A DNA stretch of 64,000 nucleotides from Ligilactobacillus araffinosus DSM 20653 (GTDB taxonomy: Bacteria; Bacillota; Bacilli; Lactobacillales; Lactobacillaceae). Numbering within the stretch: the stretch's first letter is position 1; each line of letters starts with the position of its first letter. The stretch spans positions 1 to 64,000 of the forward strand of contig NZ_AYYZ01000004.1 of assembly GCF_001435375.1 (NCBI RefSeq), read 5' to 3'. Positions 43,647 through 52,047 of this stretch are shown piece after piece. A program made the translations under genes and the position numbers. The notes beneath the pieces were generated by a model. That model did not search any database and was not told where the DNA came from. It was given only the letters and a program-made list of their open reading frames with translations.

Positions 43647-45104
43647 TTAAATAAATGCCAAAACGACAAAATTCAAAATAAACAGAATGGTGCAGATCAC
43701 AAGCATTGGATGAATTTCGTTAAATTTCTTTTTGCAGATCTTAATCAATAAGTAAAAGATAAAACCAGCAGCAATTCCGTATGAAATACTATAACAAATT
43801 GCCATGAAGACGGATGCGAAAAATGCCGGAATCGCATCTTCAAGATTTGACCAGTTAATATCTTTAAACGAGCTCATCATCATGATGCCAACAATAATCA
43901 ATGCCGGAGCCGTTGCTTGGGTTGGAATAATTGCAATTACTGGTGCCAATAAACTGCTTAACGCAAACATTACGGCCGCAGTCAAACTTGTTAATCCGGT
44001 CCGCCCGCCGGCACCGATTCCAGATGCACTTTCAACAAAGGTCGTAACATTTGATGTTCCGCAAATTGCAGCAACAATTGAACCAGCAGCATCTGAAAAT
44101 AATGATCGGTCCATCTTTGACTTAAATCCCTTACCGTTAAAGAATTCTTCTTCATCGGCTTGAGAGAAAATTCCTGACTTTTTCCCAGTTCCAATAAAGG
44201 TTCCAATCGTATCGAAAATATCGGTCAATGAGAACGCAAAAATTGTCATAATTGCTAACAATAAACGGCTTGGATGATCGAATAATGCCACCATTCCATG
44301 GGGACCAAATGCCGCCCCTATTGTTCCCCCAAGTTCTTTGAATGATTCAGCTAATGATGGCGCATTAGCAAGACTTAAATGTGTTACTCCAAATGGAATC
44401 CCAATTAACGTTGTTAAAATAATTCCAATCAAAATTCCGCCACGCACATTTTTGATCATCAAAAATGCCATGATCAACAATCCAATTAAGGCAACTAACG
44501 CACCTGATTGATTAAAATTGATCAATGCCGGGGTAATTCCGCTTCCAGAAACAATTGATTGAATTCCATGTGAAAAATGAGTTGTTGCTTGATTGAACGG
44601 ATGATCGTTAACTGTTAAAATATCGCTTGAATCAGTGGTAAACTTAAGAAAACCTGCATTTTTAATTCCGATGTAGGCAACAAACATTCCAATTCCACCA
44701 CTGATGGCGTGCTGCAAAACTTCAGGAATTGATTTGATGATCATCTTCCGAATCTTCGTCAAAGTGATCGTAACGTTGATCACTCCGCAAAGGAAAACCA
44801 GTGCCAAAGCCTCTTGCCAACTGAATCCGAGTTGTAAAACAACGGTATACGTAAAGAACGTTGCCAATCCCAGTCCGGGAGCTTGAACATACGGAACATT
44901 GGCAAATAAAGCCATGATCAGGGTACTAACAACTGATGCAATAATCGTTGCTAAAAAGATTCCTTGAGTCGGCATCCCGGTTTTGCCAAGGATGTTCGGT
45001 GCAACAAAAAGAATATACGACATTGCAAAAAAGGTCGTTAACCCCGCAGTAATTTCAGTTGAGACGCTTGTATTATTTTCTTTCAGTTTAAAAAAGCGTG
45101 TCAT
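43647..45104 (-). CDS. NCS2 family purine permease (hypoxanthine/guanine/adenine type)
   Basis: A 485-aa polytopic transporter of the AzgA-like branch (PbuG/PbuO in Bacillus): about twelve to fourteen hydrophobic helices, starting with TTFFAMSYILFVAPNIL and QAPGLGLATFF near helix 3, and SLTDIFDTIGTFIGTG plus ESASGIGAGGRTGL in the signature helices. Probably proton-coupled uptake of purine bases; exact substrate is not readable. ATG 45104 is spaced eight bases from AGAGGG. Short leader (about 27 nt), no purine riboswitch. Confidence 0.92.
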   Translation of the reverse strand: MTRFFKLKENNTSVSTEITAGLTTFFAMSYILFVAPNILGKTGMPTQGIFLATIIASVVSTLIMALFANVPYVQAPGLGLATFFTYTVVLQLGFSWQEALALVFLCGVINVTITLTKIRKMIIKSIPEVLQHAISGGIGMFVAYIGIKNAGFLKFTTDSSDILTVNDHPFNQATTHFSHGIQSIVSGSGITPALINFNQSGALVALIGLLIMAFLMIKNVRGGILIGIILTTLIGIPFGVTHLSLANAPSLAESFKELGGTIGAAFGPHGMVALFDHPSRLLLAIMTIFAFSLTDIFDTIGTFIGTGKKSGIFSQADEEEFFNGKGFKSKMDRSLFSDAAGSIVAAICGTSNVTTFVESASGIGAGGRTGLTSLTAAVMFALSSLLAPVIAIIPTQATAPALIIVGIMMMSSFKDINWSNLEDAIPAFFASVFMAICYSISYGIAAGFIFYLLIKICKKKFNEIHPMLVICTILFILNFVVLAFI

Positions 45105-45137
45105 CAATCAATCCCTCTTTCAAAATAAATTACCTGC

Positions 45138-45146
45138 ATTATAGCA
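45138..45146 (-). promoter_or_regulatory. Extended -10 promoter of the NCS2 permease
   Basis: TGCTATAAT on the minus strand (perfect -10 with TGN extension), 34 bp before ATG 45104; the -35 region is weak. Confidence 0.7.
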
Positions 45147-45195
45147 GAAATTATTCGGAGTTAAAAGATAATCATCAATAAGAAATTATTTTTAA

Positions 45196-45201
45196 TATAA
45201 T
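45196..45201 (+). promoter_or_regulatory. Candidate -10 of the 96-aa orphan gene
   Basis: TATAAT on the plus strand 33 bp before ATG 45234; no good -35 at 17 bp. It faces away from the NCS2 promoter, whose -10 is only 50 bp away. Confidence 0.4.
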
Positions 45202-45233
45202 TATTCAACTTATAACGAACAAAGGAGTTTAAA

Positions 45234-45524
45234 ATGAGAATTCAAACATTTCAAGAAGCAACTCAGGGCCTCAATCCTCAATACCAATGTTATTGGGAAA
45301 ACGAATTATGTTCAGTCGCAATCTCAGATTTTGATTTTAACAAGCAAGAAAACGTTCTTTATCTTTTGCCCTACCATGACCGTGCCCTTCAATTTAAAGT
45401 CCTGGAAATGATTGCGAATGCACTGAATGCCGACGTTAAGATTCTAATCAAAACAAAAAGCGGGAAAAAATTCCCGCTCTTTGGCTTTCGGATCGTTGAC
45501 CAATCCAAAATCTTATTTTCATAA
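45234..45524 (+). CDS. Hypothetical 96-aa protein, convergent with obgE
   Basis: Not recognised. Soluble, no signal peptide or membrane helix: MRIQTFQEATQGLNPQYQCYWENELCSV, then VLYLLPYHDRALQFKVLEMIANAL and a basic KTKSGKKFPLFGF. Strong Shine-Dalgarno AAAGGAG and an in-frame stop support translation. It ends 5 bp before the obgE stop, so there is no intergenic terminator; the obgE terminator sits inside this coding sequence. A small regulatory or nucleic-acid-binding protein is possible but not shown. Confidence 0.7.
   Translation: MRIQTFQEATQGLNPQYQCYWENELCSVAISDFDFNKQENVLYLLPYHDRALQFKVLEMIANALNADVKILIKTKSGKKFPLFGFRIVDQSKILFS
45451..45478 (-). terminator. obgE terminator embedded in the convergent gene
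   Basis: On the minus strand AGCGGGAA pairs with TTCCCGCT over a 4-base loop, followed by TTTTGTTT. It is the first hairpin downstream of the obgE stop (45530) and lies entirely within the 96-aa ORF, encoding its KSGKKFP segment. Confidence 0.75.
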
Positions 45525-45529
45525 ATTGA

Positions 45530-46849
45530 TTATGCATAAAATTCAAAGACAAAATCATCGATGCGAACTAGATCCCCGTCTTTGGCTCCCCGTTCCCGAA
45601 GCGCGTCATCAACACCCATGCCCCGCAATTGCCGGGTAAACCGCAGTAAACTTTCATCGTGATCCAAATTCGTCATCTTAAAGAGCTTTTCAAGTTTATC
45701 ACCTGAAAGAACCCAGGTTGCGTCCGAATCGCGCGAAATTGTAAATGCTGGAGTGTCCTCACCGTCATCAAATCGATATTCAGAATGGTTAGCAACCATT
45801 TCCTTTTCTGCCTTCGTTTCAAAGTGTGGCGTCTTATCTAATAAGTCCGCTGTTGCCTGCATCAAATCCTGCAACCCCTCATGGGTAATTGACGAAATCG
45901 CCATTACTTGTGGTGCTTGAACTAATGGAGCATAATCCTTTTCAATTTTTGCCTTAAACTTTGCTAAATTTTCAGCCGCATCCGGCATATCCATTTTCGA
46001 ACCAACAATGATTTGCGGCCGTTTTAACAAATCCGGATCATATTTCTTCAATTCATCATTGATTTTTAAAAAGTCTTCGTAGGGATCGCGTTCTTCAACC
46101 CCTGACATATCAATCAAGTGCAAAATAACTCGTGTCCGTTCGACATGCCGCAAGAATTGGATTCCAAGGCCAATTCCTTGCGAAGCCCCTTCAATCAATC
46201 CTGGTAAATCAGCCATTACAAAATCGCGACCATCATCCAATTGAACCATCCCTAAGTTCGGAACCAGCGTTGTGAAATGATATTCAGCGATTTTGGGTTT
46301 CGCACTCGTAACCGTTGAAAGAAGTGTTGACTTTCCGACGGATGGAAATCCAACCAACCCAACATCGGCCAGAACCTTTAATTCCAAGTTCAAATTCCGT
46401 TCTTCACCCGGTTCGCCATTTTCAGCAATTTCAGGAGCCGGATTCTTCGGACTGGCAAAGTGAATATTTCCACGGCCGCCACGGCCACCGTGAGCAACGA
46501 CCAATTCTTGATTATCCTCCGTTAAATCACCTAACACTTCGCCGGTATCAGCATCCGTGACCGTTGTTCCTTCGGGGACATCGATATACAGATTTTCAGC
46601 TGCGCGACCATACTTTCCCTTAATCATACCGTTTTGGCCCGCCTTAGCCTTGAAGATCCGGTGATACCGGAAATCCATCAAGGTTCGCAATCCCTTATTG
46701 ACCTTTAAAATAATGCTTCCGCCATGACCACCGTCACCACCGGCCGGACCACCATTTGGAACATATTTTTCACGCCGGAAAGCAACCATTCCGTCGCCGC
46801 CTTTCCCGGCTTTAACTTGAATTTTAATTTGATCAACAAACATTGACAT
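45530..46849 (-). CDS. obgE: GTPase Obg/CgtA
   Basis: 50S assembly and (p)ppGpp-linked GTPase. The 439-aa protein has the Gly-rich Obg fold (1-158, repeated GGDGG/GGRGG), the G domain with [12 protein letters not shown] (about 165), [13 protein letters not shown], and the OCT domain (about 360-439). ATG 46849 has GAGGA 11 bases upstream; a second ATG two codons on is possible. A small hairpin (CCAGT...ACTGG, 46888-46904) lies in the leader. Confidence 0.97.
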   Translation of the reverse strand: MSMFVDQIKIQVKAGKGGDGMVAFRREKYVPNGGPAGGDGGHGGSIILKVNKGLRTLMDFRYHRIFKAKAGQNGMIKGKYGRAAENLYIDVPEGTTVTDADTGEVLGDLTEDNQELVVAHGGRGGRGNIHFASPKNPAPEIAENGEPGEERNLNLELKVLADVGLVGFPSVGKSTLLSTVTSAKPKIAEYHFTTLVPNLGMVQLDDGRDFVMADLPGLIEGASQGIGLGIQFLRHVERTRVILHLIDMSGVEERDPYEDFLKINDELKKYDPDLLKRPQIIVGSKMDMPDAAENLAKFKAKIEKDYAPLVQAPQVMAISSITHEGLQDLMQATADLLDKTPHFETKAEKEMVANHSEYRFDDGEDTPAFTISRDSDATWVLSGDKLEKLFKMTNLDHDESLLRFTRQLRGMGVDDALRERGAKDGDLVRIDDFVFEFYA

Positions 46850-46949
46850 TGTATTTTTGTTCCTCTTTCTACGATTTATTTATCGATCCAGTCTTTCTAA
46901 CTGGCATATTTTACTCGCTATAACTATATCAAGTTTTGATTAAAAATAA

Positions 46950-46973
46950 AAGCACGACCAGTTCGCCGTGCTT
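46950..46973 (-). terminator. Terminator after the amino-acid permease
   Basis: AAGCACG pairs with CGTGCTT, followed on the minus strand by TTTTATTTTTAA. It separates the permease unit from the obgE promoter region. Confidence 0.85.
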
Positions 46974-46984
46974 AATTATTGATT

Positions 46985-48433
46985 TTAATTACTAATTTTA
47001 TTTGTCCGTCTTGCAATTGCTGGAAGAATCAATCCTAACGCAATCAAAATGATTGGAGTAATAACGTTCATCGCAATTTGGAACCACCATGAACTTGTTC
47101 CAAATGCGGCCATGTTAGCCTTTGGAACCATTCCCATAATACATGCAAATGCAGTGAAAACAAACGTCCAAATTCCAAATGCGTAGCCAACCGGTTTACT
47201 CTTCACGAATACATAGTCTGACTTGTACTTATCCATATACTTAACCAGCATAATGTATGCTAAGAATACCCAAAGATAACGCATTGGCATACAAATTGAA
47301 TTTAAGTTCAACAGCCAGTTATACAAGTTTGACATTCCTTTGATTCCGAGAGCCGGAACAATGATCAAAATCGAAACTAAAACCGTAACCATCTTGTAGC
47401 CATTGATAAATACTCCATGTCTGTTCTTCTTCAAAAGAACCTTTGGAATAAAACGTTCGTCAGCCTCATCTAACAACATCCGCAATGGCGCATCGATTGA
47501 AACTGCCAAAGCAGTAGCTGAACCTAATGTATTAGTAATCGCAAAGATCCACATAAAGAGATTACCAACATGGTAATAACGTCCAAGAATTTGGAATGCT
47601 TCATATGCCCCGTTTGACATCAAGTCATTTGGAATATGATGAGCATTGATCACAATTCCCATTCCAATTGATCCTAAGATTGCTGACAAAGCAACAATAA
47701 TTGCTAACACAAGCATGCCCTTTGGAAATTCACGGGATGCATTGTGTGTCTTGTTAACATATGGTGAAATTTTTTCACAACCACCGACCGCAAAAATCAG
47801 CATTGAAAGGGTCGTCAAGTATTGGAAACTAAACTTCGGAATGTAATCATGCAAATTGCCCATATTCGGCGTTGCAACACGCGTATGAAGAATAAATGGT
47901 GCACTGATTCCGAGAATGATGAACAGGAATGACATGATCAACAGCAAAATTCCTGCAATATTCCCTAATTTCTTCAGTGCATTTAATCCTTTAGTTGCAA
48001 GCCATACAAATCCTAAGAAGAGAACTAAACTAAGCAATTGAACAACAATCGGCTTGGTATCATTAACAAAAGTTCCGTTGCCACGAAAAAGCCAGCTTAA
48101 ACTGATCATAATAATTTGCGGTTTTTGAGCCAAATATGGAACGTGAACGACCCAGTAAGTCCAGGCGGCTAAGTAAGCCCACTTACTTCCGAGCAATTCG
48201 TTGATCCATGAACTAACCCCTGCTCCTGAATTTTGAAATGCTGATCCCAACTGTCCAACCATTAAGGTATACGGGATAAAGTAAAGGAACATAATCAAAA
48301 TCCATGAGAAAACAACGGTTAGTCCTTGATTAGCAAAGTTATTAACGACATTCGTGAATCCCCAAACAACGGTAAATGCCAGTAAGGCAATGTTATACCA
48401 GCGCAGTTTTGAGGACTGACTTGTATTTTCCAA
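46985..48433 (-). CDS. APC superfamily amino-acid permease
   Basis: A 482-aa polytopic transporter with about twelve transmembrane helices. Features: N-terminal WYNIALLAFTVVWGFTNVVNN, a SGAGVSSWI loop after helix 2 and charged cytoplasmic C-terminus. It resembles glutamate/GABA-antiporter-like and YjeM/YbeC-like permeases; substrate cannot be fixed from sequence. Start TTG 48433 with GGAGTG seven bases upstream. Own extended -10 promoter and terminator, so it is monocistronic. Confidence 0.88.
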   Translation of the reverse strand: MENTSQSSKLRWYNIALLAFTVVWGFTNVVNNFANQGLTVVFSWILIMFLYFIPYTLMVGQLGSAFQNSGAGVSSWINELLGSKWAYLAAWTYWVVHVPYLAQKPQIIMISLSWLFRGNGTFVNDTKPIVVQLLSLVLFLGFVWLATKGLNALKKLGNIAGILLLIMSFLFIILGISAPFILHTRVATPNMGNLHDYIPKFSFQYLTTLSMLIFAVGGCEKISPYVNKTHNASREFPKGMLVLAIIVALSAILGSIGMGIVINAHHIPNDLMSNGAYEAFQILGRYYHVGNLFMWIFAITNTLGSATALAVSIDAPLRMLLDEADERFIPKVLLKKNRHGVFINGYKMVTVLVSILIIVPALGIKGMSNLYNWLLNLNSICMPMRYLWVFLAYIMLVKYMDKYKSDYVFVKSKPVGYAFGIWTFVFTAFACIMGMVPKANMAAFGTSSWWFQIAMNVITPIILIALGLILPAIARRTNKISN

Positions 48434-48480
48434 TGAAATTCACTCCGTCCATTGATTAGTTATCAAAATTGACGGTTAAA

Positions 48481-48489
48481 ATTGTAGCA
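48481..48489 (-). promoter_or_regulatory. Extended -10 promoter of the permease
   Basis: TGCTACAAT on the minus strand, 48 bp before TTG 48433, with a weak TTAGAA -35 inside the end of uvrC. Confidence 0.6.
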
Positions 48490-48496
48490 TACATTT

Positions 48497-50311
48497 TTAA
48501 TTTTTTCTAATCAATCGGGTGTCTTGCCGCCCTTCCTCAATCGAACCAGCACTTAAATGAATTGTTTGCGCAACCTTCTTTGAAATTCCCAATTTTTGAA
48601 TTTCTTCAACCGATGCTTCGGTAATTTTTTTAATTGAATGGAAATTTCGCAAAAGTTTGGTCCGGGTTTTTGGCCCTACTCCTGGGATCTGTTCAAGCCG
48701 GGATGCCAATGAATTCTTGGAATGTAATTGTCGATGGTAAGTAATCGCAAACCGATGAACTTCATCCTGAATTCGCTGCAACAAATAGAAACCTTGACTT
48801 TTCGGATCAAGTTCAAGTTTGACCCCGTCTTGATTCATTAGATCCGCCGTTTTGTGGTGATTATTTTTGACCATTCCGGCAACCGGAATATCAATTCCAA
48901 GCTGGTTATGCAAAACATCAACGGCAGCGTCAATTTGAATTTCCGCCCCATCCATTAAGATCAAATCTGGAAGTTGTGCATGTTCCTTAAGCAGTCGACT
49001 GTACCGACGATAAATAACCTCCTGAGTACTTGCCGCTTCATCCGCGTGATCAACTGTCTTCAATTTATATTTGCGATATTCATTTTTATTCGGTTGACCA
49101 TCAATAAAACAAACCATTGCCGAAACCAGATCCTGACCTTGGATATGCGAATGGTCAAATGCTTCGATCCGGTGACCATGAGGCAGCTTTAAGGCATCCA
49201 TAATTTCATTCATCGCGCCGGTCGTCTTCCGATTATCGAGTTCAAGCAGCCGAAACTTCTCTTTAAGGACAAGCCGTGAATTTTTCTGTGCCATTTTCAA
49301 TAAGTCTCGTTTCTGCCCCCGTTGCGGTGTTCGAACCGGAATGCCCAAAATATCACTTAAAATTTGATAATCGATATTTTGCGGAACAAGGACTTCATGC
49401 GGTTTAACAACGTTTTTTTGATTATAATATTGCAAAATAAACGAAGTAAACTCGGCTTCAGGTTCATCAATACAAGGGAAAAGGCGTTTGACCCGTTTCA
49501 TCAATCGTGCCTGACGGATACAAAAGACTTGAATCGAGATCCAACCTTTATCCATGTAGTAAGCGAAAATATCGCGGGTCGTATAATCATTTGAAATGAT
49601 TTTCTGCTTTTCAACGGTCATTGCAATGTAACGAATTTGATCGCGGTATTCTGCAGCCCGTTCAAATTCCATTTTGGACGATGCCTCTTCCATCTTTCGT
49701 TTCAATTCGTTTTTGATTGGAGCAACATTTCCGTTTAAAAATGACTTGATCTTCTCAATTTGAGCATCATACTTTTCTTTAGGAACTTCTTTAAAACACG
49801 CGCCTAAACACTGGCCCATATGATAATACAAACATGGCCGTTTCTGCGGGCCATTGCATCTTCGAAGCGGATATACCTTTTGAAGAAGCTGCAACGTTTC
49901 CTGAGCAGCGTAAACGTTTGGATACGGTCCAAAATAGTAACCGCCGTCTTTTTTAATCTTGCTTACAAGCTTCAATTGCGGATCACGCTCGTTGGTAATC
50001 TTAATGTACGGATAACCAGTTCCGCGTTTTAACTTCGTATTATAATACGGCTGATGCTTTTGAATCAGCGTAATTTCCAACAAAAAAGCTTCCTTATCAG
50101 TTGACGTAACGATTGTTTCAAAGTCCCGAATCTCTGAAACAAGTTGAGCTCTTTTCCCGACCTGTTTGCTTTTGAAATATGACCGCACCCGGTTCTTCAA
50201 ATTTTTAGCTTTTCCAACATAGATAATATGTCCGTTGACGTCTTTCATCAGATAACATCCCGGTAAATCTGGAAGTAATTTTAATTTTCGTTCAATATGT
50301 TCCGTTGCCAT
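48497..50311 (-). CDS. uvrC: Excinuclease ABC subunit C
   Basis: Makes both incisions in nucleotide excision repair. The 604-aa protein has the GIY-YIG domain (LPGCYLMKDVNGHIIYVGKAKNL, 15-37), a Cys-rich segment, a UvrB-interaction UVR motif (EEASSKMEFERAAEYRDQI, about 208), the RNase H-like nuclease domain with IEAFDHSHIQGQDLV and MDGAEIQI, and a C-terminal HhH motif (IPGVGPKTRTKLLRNF). Start ATG 50311 with AAGGGGG. Confidence 0.98.
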   Translation of the reverse strand: MATEHIERKLKLLPDLPGCYLMKDVNGHIIYVGKAKNLKNRVRSYFKSKQVGKRAQLVSEIRDFETIVTSTDKEAFLLEITLIQKHQPYYNTKLKRGTGYPYIKITNERDPQLKLVSKIKKDGGYYFGPYPNVYAAQETLQLLQKVYPLRRCNGPQKRPCLYYHMGQCLGACFKEVPKEKYDAQIEKIKSFLNGNVAPIKNELKRKMEEASSKMEFERAAEYRDQIRYIAMTVEKQKIISNDYTTRDIFAYYMDKGWISIQVFCIRQARLMKRVKRLFPCIDEPEAEFTSFILQYYNQKNVVKPHEVLVPQNIDYQILSDILGIPVRTPQRGQKRDLLKMAQKNSRLVLKEKFRLLELDNRKTTGAMNEIMDALKLPHGHRIEAFDHSHIQGQDLVSAMVCFIDGQPNKNEYRKYKLKTVDHADEAASTQEVIYRRYSRLLKEHAQLPDLILMDGAEIQIDAAVDVLHNQLGIDIPVAGMVKNNHHKTADLMNQDGVKLELDPKSQGFYLLQRIQDEVHRFAITYHRQLHSKNSLASRLEQIPGVGPKTRTKLLRNFHSIKKITEASVEEIQKLGISKKVAQTIHLSAGSIEEGRQDTRLIRKN

Positions 50312-50335
50312 TTTGATGGTCCCCCTTTCTTAGAA

Positions 50336-50364
50336 TTGAAAACTTAAATAAAAACTGGTACCCT
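50336..50364 (+). promoter_or_regulatory. Promoter of the 48-aa gene
   Basis: TTGAAA (50336-50341), 17-base spacer, extended -10 TGG-TACCCT (50359-50364), 32 bp before ATG 50396. Confidence 0.5.
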
Positions 50365-50395
50365 AAAGGAAAATGTAATAGAAAGAAGTCGAATT

Positions 50396-50542
50396 ATGAG
50401 TTTAAAGATCAACCGGCAAACAAACCTTGAAAAATTATTTGATGAATTTGCAATTGATCCAACTAACACATCAAATAATAAACCGAAAGATCCTGAAAAG
50501 GACTCGCAAAATAAAAACGATTCCCAAAAGAAAGAAAAATAA
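50396..50542 (+). CDS. Small hydrophilic protein (resembles SPJ_0845 family)
   Basis: A 48-aa product: MSLKINRQTNLEKLFDEFA then a low-complexity Pro/Asn/Asp/Lys/Gln tail ending KKEK. The N-terminal LKx-Kxx-LEKLFDEF helix followed by a disordered acidic/basic tail fits the small SPJ_0845 family of lactobacilli and streptococci as I remember it; function unknown. Shine-Dalgarno is weak. A strong terminator follows immediately, and a promoter precedes, making it a plausible independent gene divergent from uvrC. Confidence 0.65.
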   Translation: MSLKINRQTNLEKLFDEFAIDPTNTSNNKPKDPEKDSQNKNDSQKKEK

Positions 50543-50548
50543 TATTTA

Positions 50549-50580
50549 AATGAGGCTGCGACCCACGTCGCAGCCTCATT
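50549..50580 (+). terminator. Terminator, GAGGCTGCGAC family
   Basis: AATGAGGCTGCGAC and its perfect complement flank a 3-base loop, 7 bp after the 48-aa gene stop. Both flanks lack a long T-run on the plus strand; on the minus strand TTTAAATATT follows. It may serve mazG from the other side. Confidence 0.8.
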
Positions 50581-50745
50581 GCGCTATTTCGTTGTTATTT
50601 CCACATAATCGGGTTCCAAAACAAACGGAGCTGCGACGCAAAACTAGGGAAGTTCGAAAATCTTCGAATCTGTGCTGACGCGATTCGTTCGCTTTTCTGC
50701 TTCCATCACACTCGTCTTTAACGTTTTGTCACATCTTCATTTTCA
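50581..50745. repeat. Non-coding, repeat-like sequence between the 48-aa gene terminator and mazG
   Basis: 165 bp with no ORF. A block at about 50628-50717 begins GAGCTGCGACGCAAAACTAGG, contains a TTCGAA-AATC-TTCGAA hairpin core (50653-50668) and GATTCGTTCGC, and ends CTTCCATCACACTCG. It is more GC-rich than flanking spacers and its first bases repeat the terminator core (GCTGCGAC). I recognise the style of dispersed non-coding repeats in lactobacilli, from memory only; no coding or tRNA-like content is seen. Confidence 0.5.
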
Positions 50746-51045
50746 CTAATTTTCGCTTTTAAATCCATTGGGATAACGCTTATTCAGCGTTTCAATATTT
50801 TCCTTCGCAACTTCGTCAAACGGAATTCCTGCCCATTCAGCGATTTGAGACAAGTACCAAAGAACGTCTCCCATTTCATGAGTTAATTGCTTTTTATCTA
50901 ATTTTTGGCCCTTAAACGTATATGCCTTTACAAGGTCGATGACTTGGCCGCTTTCACCTGCTAACCCTAACGCGCAGTTAGTTAAAACCTGTTCTGTTCC
51001 GTAAAGGGTTCGGTTTGCTGCTTCTTGATACTCATTAAATTCCAT
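50746..51045 (-). CDS. MazG-like nucleotide pyrophosphohydrolase
   Basis: A 99-aa all-alpha NTP pyrophosphohydrolase-like protein: GLAGESGQVIDLVK (about 29-42) then HEMGDVLWYLSQIAEW (about 55-70), the two halves of the metal site. The usual ExxE of the first helix reads ExxQ here (E-S-G-Q), which could alter metal binding. Probably house-cleaning of non-canonical nucleotides. It follows engB by 14 bp. The stop TAG is immediately followed by TGA. Confidence 0.85.
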   Translation of the reverse strand: MEFNEYQEAANRTLYGTEQVLTNCALGLAGESGQVIDLVKAYTFKGQKLDKKQLTHEMGDVLWYLSQIAEWAGIPFDEVAKENIETLNKRYPNGFKSEN

Positions 51046-51059
51046 TTGATTTTCCTTCC

Positions 51060-51644
51060 TTACATCGTATGCTTTTCAATCCAATCCCAAACTTCTTCTT
51101 TACCATAGCGGGTTTGAGATGAGAATAATTGTAATTGATCATCGCCGCTTAAATGCAATCCCTTGCGAATTTGGCTTTCGGCTTTATTCCATTTACTTTT
51201 CGGAACTTTATCGATCTTTGTTCCAACGACTAATAACGGCAATTCATAATAATGGATAAAGTTGATCATCTGCTGATCAAGCTTCGTTGGTGCATGCCGC
51301 GCATCAACAAGTGAAACAACCCCGCACGTTTCTTCGCGTTGAGCAAAGTAGGTTTCAATCATTTCAGCCCACTTTTCGCGGCTCTTTTGTGAAACCTTGG
51401 CGTATCCATATCCCGGAACATCAACAAAATATACTGTATCTTCGATCCGATAGAAATTCAACGTTTGTGTTTTCCCCGGCTGACTTGACGTATGGGCAAG
51501 CTTCTTCCGGTTGATCAATGTATTAATCAACGACGATTTGCCGACATTTGACCGGCCGGTTAATGTGATTTCCGGTAATCCATCTTTTGGATATTGATCT
51601 GGACGAACTGCACTAATCGTGAGTTCAACGTTATGCACATCCAT
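51060..51644 (-). CDS. engB: Ribosome biogenesis GTPase EngB/YsxC
   Basis: Essential 50S assembly GTPase. The 194-aa protein has G1 [12 protein letters not shown] (about 29), G3 [11 protein letters not shown] (about 75, unusual Gly-Tyr typical for the family) and G4 GTKIDKVPK (about 140). ATG 51644 is ten bases after AAAGGA. Confidence 0.97.
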   Translation of the reverse strand: MDVHNVELTISAVRPDQYPKDGLPEITLTGRSNVGKSSLINTLINRKKLAHTSSQPGKTQTLNFYRIEDTVYFVDVPGYGYAKVSQKSREKWAEMIETYFAQREETCGVVSLVDARHAPTKLDQQMINFIHYYELPLLVVGTKIDKVPKSKWNKAESQIRKGLHLSGDDQLQLFSSQTRYGKEEVWDWIEKHTM

Positions 51645-51680
51645 GTGTTAATTCCTTTCTTCTGATAGTATCTGCTTTCC

Positions 51681-51689
51681 ATTCTAGCA
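51681..51689 (-). promoter_or_regulatory. Extended -10 promoter of engB-mazG
   Basis: TGCTAGAAT on the minus strand, 37 bp before the engB ATG; TTACCA at 18 bp is a weak -35. Third TGCTANAAT element in the window. Confidence 0.55.
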
Positions 51690-51744
51690 TAGGAATTTAA
51701 TCAATGGTAAAAAAATAGCACTTCAGTTCACACTGATGTGCCGC

Positions 51745-51780
51745 AAAAAGATTGAGGGCCATGGTCCCATCGATCTTTTT
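51745..51780 (-). terminator. Terminator after rpmF
   Basis: AAAAAGAT and ATCTTTTT close an inner GGGNCC-rich stem; on the minus strand the hairpin ends in CTTTTTG. It separates yceD-rpmF from engB. Confidence 0.85.
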
Positions 51781-51799
51781 ATTCTTCAATTTTAAAAAA

Positions 51800-51982
51800 T
51801 TAGTTGTTCTTTACTTTAACAACTTCGCGATCACCATAGTAACCACAACTTGGGCATACACGGTGTGAACGACGTAATTCACCACAATTTGGGCATGCGC
51901 TCATACCAGGTACTGACAATTTGTAATTTGTCCGACGTAATCTCTTACGTGTCTTTGATGTTTTACGTGCTGGTACTGCCAT
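51800..51982 (-). CDS. rpmF: 50S ribosomal protein L32
   Basis: A 60-aa basic protein starting [22 protein letters not shown] with zinc pairs CPNC and CPSC, the C+ form. GGAGGTG precedes ATG 51982. It follows yceD by 65 bp, the classical yceD-rpmF pair. Confidence 0.97.
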   Translation of the reverse strand: MAVPARKTSKTRKRLRRTNYKLSVPGMSACPNCGELRRSHRVCPSCGYYGDREVVKVKNN

Positions 51983-52047
51983 CGAGAGCCACCTCCTTCA
52001 AAATAATCGACAAGAACAATTATACTTGCAAATCTTAAATTTGACAA

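Noticed and set aside
45108-45137. Purine riboswitch before the NCS2 permease
   Set aside because: The leader is about 27 nt, too short for an aptamer.
46888-46904. Hairpin before obgE as a terminator
   Set aside because: Five-bp stem without U-run, inside the obgE leader; noted only.
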